Source: 40CM-4-68-19 sp036513415 (GTDB lineage Bacteria > Myxococcota > Myxococcia > Myxococcales > 40CM-4-68-19). From it: 64,000 bases of DNA. Positions within the stretch are counted from its first letter, which is position 1. The number at the start of each line of letters is the position of its first letter. The notes beneath the pieces were generated by a model that was not told the DNA's origin, did no database searches, and worked only from the letters and a program-made list of their open reading frames with translations. This document shows positions 59,615 through 64,000 of the stretch, piece after piece. The stretch is taken from the NCBI GenBank assembly GCA_036513415.1, contig DATBZA010000033.1:1-64000 (forward strand). The letters run 5' to 3'. The position numbers were made by a program, and so were the translations under genes.

Positions 59615-62527
59615 CTAGCCTGCCACCCGGATCGCGGGCGCCGCGGGGACCAGCCGCGACCGCGCATTCCTCTTGAGGTGCGACTCATGCCACGCCAGGT
59701 TCATCACCTGGTGGAGCGACACCCAGGCATCGGCGCCGCCCGCGCGCGCAACCCGCAAGCAGAGCGACGGGTTGGGCACGTAGTGCCCGCGCGCTTCGCG
59801 GATCCATAGCTGCCGGTTCGGCACGTATGCGCTACCCGGCTCGTTGCGGGCGAGCAGGCCGTTGACGTAGAGGCGCCGCTTTCGCGCCGGCTTGATCACC
59901 ACCTCGGGAAAGACCGCGAACGGCTCGCGGAGGAAGAAATCGCTCGTCACCCCTTCGCTGCGACCGGCACAGAACTGATAGAGCTCGTCGAACCGGGCGA
60001 GGAACGTGGAGAAGAAGAAGAACTCGCCCATCTCCCGGCCGATCTGGAGCAGGCGCCCCGACGCCTCGACGTCGAAGGAGGCCGGGGCGACCAGGTCGAA
60101 AACGGTCCCGAAGACGGTGGTGGCATACGTGGAGTCGCGATAGGCCCGGCGCAGCGCCCAGTGCAGCGCCGCGCGGCCGGCGTGATCGCGCGCCTCGAGG
60201 CTCGCGCCGCGCCCGAGCAGCGCCTCGACCAGCGGCACGTTGCCGGCGAAGGCGGCGAGCATCAGCGGCGTGAGCCCCTGCGGACTGGCGTAATCGACGC
60301 CGTATTGCTCGGTCCGCGCGAGCACCTCCTTGAAGTTCTTCCCCTCGAAGCCCTCGAGAGCGCGCCGGGCGATCCGCGCGCGCTGCGCCTCGTATTGCGT
60401 CGCGGGCTCGAACCGGCCCTCCCCGGCAAGACGATCGGCGACCAGCTTCTCTTCGTGGAAACAGGCCAGCTCGTAGAGCTGCTGTTTGGCCTTGTTCGAC
60501 ACGCTCGCAGGCGCCAGCGCCTTGTCGGCGAGCGCGCGCAGATTGGCGTCGTGGAATACCGTCCAGGGGACGGGCCGGAGCCTCAGCACCTGCTCGCGGA
60601 TGGCCTCGGCCTGCTCCTGCTTGCCCTGAGTCTCGAGCCGGTGCGCCTCGCGCTGCCACTCCTCGGCCGAGGATTTCTCTGCCTGTACCGAGGCGGCGCT
60701 CTCCGGCCGACCGACGCCGAGCAACTCGAGCAACGGATGCCTGACATCGTCTTCCACCAGGATCACCTGCCCGACCGCGCGGGTAAGCGCCACATAGAGC
60801 GCATTGACGAAAAACTTGTACAGCTCGAGCGACCGATCGCTCTTGTCCTTCGCCCGGCGATACTCGAGCCGATCGCCGGCCAGGTCGTGCGCCTCGACCC
60901 CCTCGCACAGCTCGGCGAAAAGCCGCCGCTCGGCGGAGAGGAGGCGGTAGACGATCACGGTTTCGTACTCGAGTCCCTTCGCCTCGTGAATGCTGAAGAC
61001 GAGCGGCGTGCGCAGCTGCCTGCGCGCGTCCGCCTTGTGCTCGTCGCGCAGGACGATGACGGCCACCTTCGTCGACTGGCGTGTCTTGTCGTTCAGTTCC
61101 TTCACCGCCGCACTCGCGGTCGGGAAAGCGGTCACTGAGCCTTCGACGCCGGCGAGCGGCCGCATCAAGAGATTCGACTCCCGGTCGATGGAGCCGAATT
61201 TCGCGTGCTTGAGCCGCAGCACCCGGTTGGCCACCTGCGTGACTGCGTCGCTGTTGCGGTAACTGACGTCGAGCAGGTGCACGTCGGTCTCGTGCGTCTC
61301 GCCCAAGCCACGCCAGAAGAGGCTCTTCACCTTGGACCAGGAGAAGAAGTTCGGGTGGACGATCTGGTTGGCATCGCCCGCGACGACGAATTGCCCCGGA
61401 GTCTTGAGCGATCGGAGCACGAGCGAAAGCTGCACGTTGGTGAGGTCCTGCACCTCGTCGACCACGACGAAGTCGTAGGCCGGCTCAATCCTGCTGAGCC
61501 ATGAATGGGCCACCAGGTTCGGCTCGTAGAGGTTCTCCCCGGCGAGCCAGGCCCGGTAGCGTTCGAAGAAGTCGAACAGGATCGCTCGCTGCTCTGCGTC
61601 GAACATCGACTGACGCACGCCGAGGCCGAGGTACGGCTCGCGGGAGAGCGGCCCCTCGGGCTCGGCGGTGAGCACCCCGCGTAGCTCCTCGAAAACCTGG
61701 TGGGCGTCGGCGAACCTGATCTTCTGGGGATACCGCTCGAAGAACCCGCCGAAGTCGCGGAACGTGACCGGCCGCCCTTCGGGCACGCCCACCGTCTCGA
61801 GCAGCTGGCGGTAGCTGAGGAAGTCGGCCTCCTGATCGTCCGGCGCGCCGTCGAAAGCGACGTAGAGCGCGCGCGAGGTCTCGGCGAGCCACTTCGATTC
61901 GGTGACGTAGGCGACGCGCCCGGGAACATGCCGGAGCCGCTGCAGGAGCAGTGCAGTCTTGCCGCTTCCCGCCGAGCCCACCAACACCAGCGGGGCTCTC
62001 TGGCGAAGCGCCGCGTCCTGCAGGTCATCGAAGGAGAGCGGCTTGTCGAGGTAGTGGAAGACGGAGCGGGTGGGATGGAGATAGCGCAAGGGCCGCGCCT
62101 CAAATGCCTGCGGCGGCTCCGGATGCTCAAGCTTCGTCTCGTCGACCGGCGCGCCGCGCAGGAAGCGCGAGCGGTCGTACGCGTGCCCGCGGACCACCTC
62201 GAGCGCGAGGCAAGCCTTCTCCCCGTGAACCTCGGCGAACTGGAGGAGAAGCCGCGAGGCATCGTCGAGCTTGGCCCGGTAGAACGCGCCCACGCCCAGC
62301 TTCTTCACGTCGGGGGAACGGAAGTCGTCCCGCTCGATGGCCGCGCGTACCTTTTCGACCCTGTCGGTGAGGTCGCCGGGCGCGAGGCCGTGGTAGGTGA
62401 GAAAGCGCACCAGACGCCCAGGTACCACAGAGCAGATCCGCGTACCATCGGTCCGATGACCGTAGAGAATCGCGTCGAGGAGAGAGTCCGACGCGCCACC
62501 CAGGTCGCGCTCCTCCGCCCGAGGCAC
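59615..62527 (-). CDS. UvrD-type superfamily 1 helicase with C-terminal ankyrin repeats
   Basis: The protein has 970 residues. The N-terminal ~170 residues are a separate domain (FYRAKLDDASRLLLQF, YLHPTRSVFHYLDKPLSFDD) not found in classic UvrD. Helicase motifs follow: Walker A VGSAGSGKTALL (183-194), DEVQD (357-361), motif III AGDANQ (383-388), IV DVSYRNSDAV (~420-429), HEAKGLEYE (514-522) and motif VI NALYVALTRA (575-584). A helical linker leads to about two ankyrin repeats (745-800, GLTPLMLAAFAGNVPLVEAL). The C-terminal ~150 residues are unlike known domains. GTG start, uncertain. Such proteins recur in islands and may act in anti-phage defence or repair. Confidence 0.85.
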   Translation of the reverse strand: MPRAEERDLGGASDSLLDAILYGHRTDGTRICSVVPGRLVRFLTYHGLAPGDLTDRVEKVRAAIERDDFRSPDVKKLGVGAFYRAKLDDASRLLLQFAEVHGEKACLALEVVRGHAYDRSRFLRGAPVDETKLEHPEPPQAFEARPLRYLHPTRSVFHYLDKPLSFDDLQDAALRQRAPLVLVGSAGSGKTALLLQRLRHVPGRVAYVTESKWLAETSRALYVAFDGAPDDQEADFLSYRQLLETVGVPEGRPVTFRDFGGFFERYPQKIRFADAHQVFEELRGVLTAEPEGPLSREPYLGLGVRQSMFDAEQRAILFDFFERYRAWLAGENLYEPNLVAHSWLSRIEPAYDFVVVDEVQDLTNVQLSLVLRSLKTPGQFVVAGDANQIVHPNFFSWSKVKSLFWRGLGETHETDVHLLDVSYRNSDAVTQVANRVLRLKHAKFGSIDRESNLLMRPLAGVEGSVTAFPTASAAVKELNDKTRQSTKVAVIVLRDEHKADARRQLRTPLVFSIHEAKGLEYETVIVYRLLSAERRLFAELCEGVEAHDLAGDRLEYRRAKDKSDRSLELYKFFVNALYVALTRAVGQVILVEDDVRHPLLELLGVGRPESAASVQAEKSSAEEWQREAHRLETQGKQEQAEAIREQVLRLRPVPWTVFHDANLRALADKALAPASVSNKAKQQLYELACFHEEKLVADRLAGEGRFEPATQYEAQRARIARRALEGFEGKNFKEVLARTEQYGVDYASPQGLTPLMLAAFAGNVPLVEALLGRGASLEARDHAGRAALHWALRRAYRDSTYATTVFGTVFDLVAPASFDVEASGRLLQIGREMGEFFFFSTFLARFDELYQFCAGRSEGVTSDFFLREPFAVFPEVVIKPARKRRLYVNGLLARNEPGSAYVPNRQLWIREARGHYVPNPSLCLRVARAGGADAWVSLHQVMNLAWHESHLKRNARSRLVPAAPAIRVAG

Positions 62528-62572
62528 GCCACCGAGATCGACCTCCTGCTCGGGAATCCGGGCGTGTACCGC

Positions 62573-62899
62573 TCACCGACCCAGGCCTGGGAGCTTGGTC
62601 AGGCAAGGAATCCACGCAGGCGACAAGGCGTCATCTCCGTTCTGACGGTGGTGCTGCCGTCGAGGTGCCGCGAAGCACGGTCGGCGATATCGAAGCGACC
62701 GCTGCGCCCACGCAGCCTCAAGGATCTCGCCCAGTTCGGGAACCCGGCGCCCAGCCCGAGGCATCCGAGCCGCTGCGCGAGCTCGCTTGCGGAGCATCGC
62801 GACCCATCTGCGCGCTGCCTCGGGATTGTCTCGGGAGACGGATCGCGCGATTTCGAGTAGTTCGTTCTGGGCTCTCAGGGTCCAGCGAAGCCTGCTCAT
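62573..62899 (-). pseudogene. ParE/RelE-type toxin gene with degenerate C-terminus
   Basis: The first ~60 residues match ParE-type toxins (RLRWTLRAQNELLEIARSVS, NPEAARRWVAMLRKRARAAA, MPRAGRRVPELG). After that the frame drifts into non-family sequence (PCFAAPRRQHHRQNGDDALS). Fragments in another frame (VLRGTSTA) suggest frameshifts. The start overlaps the antitoxin stop (ATGA). The toxin is probably inactive. Confidence 0.55.
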
Positions 62900-63108
62900 C
62901 GCTTGCGCTTGCCGAGCTCACGTTCCACCACCTCGTCCAGATCCCGGTCGGAGACGACGCGTCCCGCCTCGGCATCGGCGAGCCCTTCTCGGACGGCCTC
63001 GCGGAAACGTTCACGGTAAGTGAGGCGGTCGAACTCCTCCGGTGAGAGCAGCACCGCGGCGGGCCGGCCGTTCTGGGTGATGATCGCGTTACCGTCCGCT
63101 GCGGCGCG
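62896..63108 (-). pseudogene. Phd/YefM-type antitoxin lacking its N-terminus
   Basis: The core IITQNGRPAAVLLSPEEFD and the tail RVVSDRDLDEVVERELGK match Phd/YefM antitoxins, with a bridging YRERFREAVREGLADAEAG. The N-terminal ~25 residues (the DNA-binding part) are absent and replaced by the end of the SWIM-domain gene, with no proper start codon left. A deletion seems to have joined the two genes. Confidence 0.6.
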
Positions 63109-63826
63109 GCCTCCGATCCAGTTCGATCCCGAAAATTCCCTCCAGGGAGCCCGTGTCGAGAGCCTCCTTCGCTCGCGGGGCGCGGCGGAGCGCGCTTCTT
63201 GCAACCAGCTCCTCGAGGGCCACGCTGCGCAGCGTGAAGAACAGCTCGGGCTTCTTGTCGAGCCGCGCGCCGACTGCGTAGAGCACTGCCGCGATGTGCT
63301 TGCAGAGCAAGGCGAAGTCGGGGCACGAGCAGGTGAAGTCGATCTCCTTCGGCGCTGGAAAGAGCCCCGCGCGCCGGTCGACCAGCGCTTCCAGCACCGT
63401 CTCGGACAACTTTCCCTGAAGAAGGCCGACCACGGAGTCGATGCGTCCCGCACAGCGCTTGATCACCGCTCCCCAGCGCTTGCCGGCGAGCTTGTCGATC
63501 CGCACCGACACCTCGTAGAGCGAGCTGCCGGCCACCAGCGCGTCGATCTGCCCGGCGCCGAGCCGCAGATCGACCACTGCCCCGCTGCGCACGTACGTGC
63601 GGCCGCGGGGAAGCCGGTTGCTGAAGTCCATGTATGACTCGAGGTTCTTGCACCACTCCTTGCCCCAGAACGAGCTGGCGATGCGCTGCCCCTCCAACCT
63701 CACCGGTTCCAGCACGCGGCCACGCTTCTCCAGCTTCCTTGCCTGCAAGAGCGCCTTGGCGCGGCGCTCTCCGACCGAGACGTACCTGGGGAATCCGCCG
63801 TAGCCGTCGAAATCGTAATCAGCCAT
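63089..63826 (-). CDS. SWIM zinc-finger protein of the SNF2-associated type
   Basis: The protein has 245 residues. The SWIM finger FTCSCPDFALLCKHIAAVLY has the C-x-C-x(n)-C-x-H ligand set. The N-terminal half (GKEWCKNLESYMDFSNRLPRG-like pattern, VSVRIDKLAGKRW) is the usual companion domain. The family's C-terminal GIFGIEL is present, followed by a short tail (RRPRRSGR) that belongs to the neighbouring antitoxin region. AGGAAGG precedes the ATG. It follows an SNF2-type helicase gene after 12 bases and probably acts with it on DNA or RNA. Confidence 0.85.
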   Translation of the reverse strand: MADYDFDGYGGFPRYVSVGERRAKALLQARKLEKRGRVLEPVRLEGQRIASSFWGKEWCKNLESYMDFSNRLPRGRTYVRSGAVVDLRLGAGQIDALVAGSSLYEVSVRIDKLAGKRWGAVIKRCAGRIDSVVGLLQGKLSETVLEALVDRRAGLFPAPKEIDFTCSCPDFALLCKHIAAVLYAVGARLDKKPELFFTLRSVALEELVARSALRRAPRAKEALDTGSLEGIFGIELDRRPRRSGR

Positions 63827-63838
63827 CGCCCTTCCTGG

Positions 63839-64000
63839 TCAGGCCGCGTCGTCGAGCGCGCGGTCGAGATCGATGGAAACCGTTCGCAATAGATCAGCGT
63901 CGCTCATCTCCGTCAAATGCGCCTCGGCGCCGCCTTCGAGCAGCTCGCCCGCCAGGGCCCGTTTCTCGGCCAGCATGGCGTCGATCTTCTCCTCCACCGT
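63839..64000 (-). CDS. SNF2/RapA-type helicase, C-terminal end only
   Basis: Only the last 53 codons are inside the window: TVEEKIDAMLAEKRALAGEL, ending in LDRALDDAA. GTVEEKI followed by a KR-x-LAGELLEGG-like stretch is the typical C-terminus of SNF2-family ATPases, just after motif VI. The stop at 63839 lies 12 bases before the SWIM gene, so the two form an operon. The rest of the gene is beyond the right edge. Confidence 0.8.
   Translation of the reverse strand, partial: TVEEKIDAMLAEKRALAGELLEGGAEAHLTEMSDADLLRTVSIDLDRALDDAA

Noticed and set aside
1..64000. CRISPR arrays, rRNA genes, insertion sequences with transposase, intact tRNA genes
   Set aside because: None seen: no regularly spaced direct repeats, no rRNA signatures, and no DDE or recombinase motifs in any frame I read.

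Overview
The window is a GC-rich bacterial chromosome segment that most resembles Myxococcota (the old myxobacterial Deltaproteobacteria). The clues are a MYXO-CTERM-type sorting signal, a large OmpA-family protein with TSP3 calcium repeats next to a transmembrane Ser/Thr kinase, a PilT-type ATPase, an ECF42-type sigma factor with a long C-terminal extension, FHA/GGDEF and receiver/cyclase signalling proteins, and many short lipoproteins. This taxonomic call is inferred from gene content only; no rRNA or other marker gene is present.

Layout. 0-6 kb: end of a secreted S53-type protease, a lipoprotein, a PilT-like ATPase, a PQQ-type beta-propeller followed by a frameshifted gene remnant, and a VapBC toxin-antitoxin pair with a clear palindromic operator. 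6-10 kb: a TetR regulator with a three-gene DevBCA/MacB-type exporter (permease, ATPase, membrane fusion protein). 10-25 kb: an accessory, regulator-rich stretch with three YCII/DGPF proteins (one beside an ECF42 sigma factor, one fused to ArsR, one a tandem duplication), a stand-alone LigD polymerase domain, a TetR/SDR pair with a palindromic operator, a frameshifted SDR, an AlkZ-like glycosylase, three DoxX-like membrane proteins around a MarR regulator, and an unusual GHKL ATPase. 25-32 kb: oxidoreductases, hydrolases, an amidase, an orphan histidine kinase and an O-methyltransferase.

32-36 kb is a fructose-type ABC import operon (binding protein, permease, ATPase, PfkB sugar kinase). 36-42 kb holds small signalling and redox genes: a monooxygenase, a lone receiver, an SDR/HxlR divergent pair, a cyclase with a degenerate receiver, and an FHA-GGDEF diguanylate cyclase. 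42-48 kb has a giant in-frame fusion of a MYXO-CTERM lipoprotein with an OmpA-family barrel, followed by a Ser/Thr kinase. 48-54 kb is a second sugar importer with a TIM-barrel isomerase and an IolG-like dehydrogenase, best read as myo-inositol (or related cyclitol) uptake and first oxidation. 54-58.6 kb has membrane and secreted proteins of unknown role, a thioesterase and a frameshifted COG4705-type membrane protein.

From 58.8 kb to the right end the character changes. The 3' half of a tRNA-Phe gene lies alone on the minus strand, as expected at the far attachment site of an element integrated into a tRNA gene. To its right are a two-gene unit with a truncated nucleotidyltransferase, a 970-residue UvrD-type helicase with ankyrin repeats, a decayed ParE/Phd-type toxin-antitoxin pair, and a SNF2/SWIM operon that runs off the window. 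This is the best candidate for a mobile or defence-type island. Dispersed through the window are three copies of a 31-bp intergenic repeat and several one-base frameshifts, which may be true decay or assembly error.
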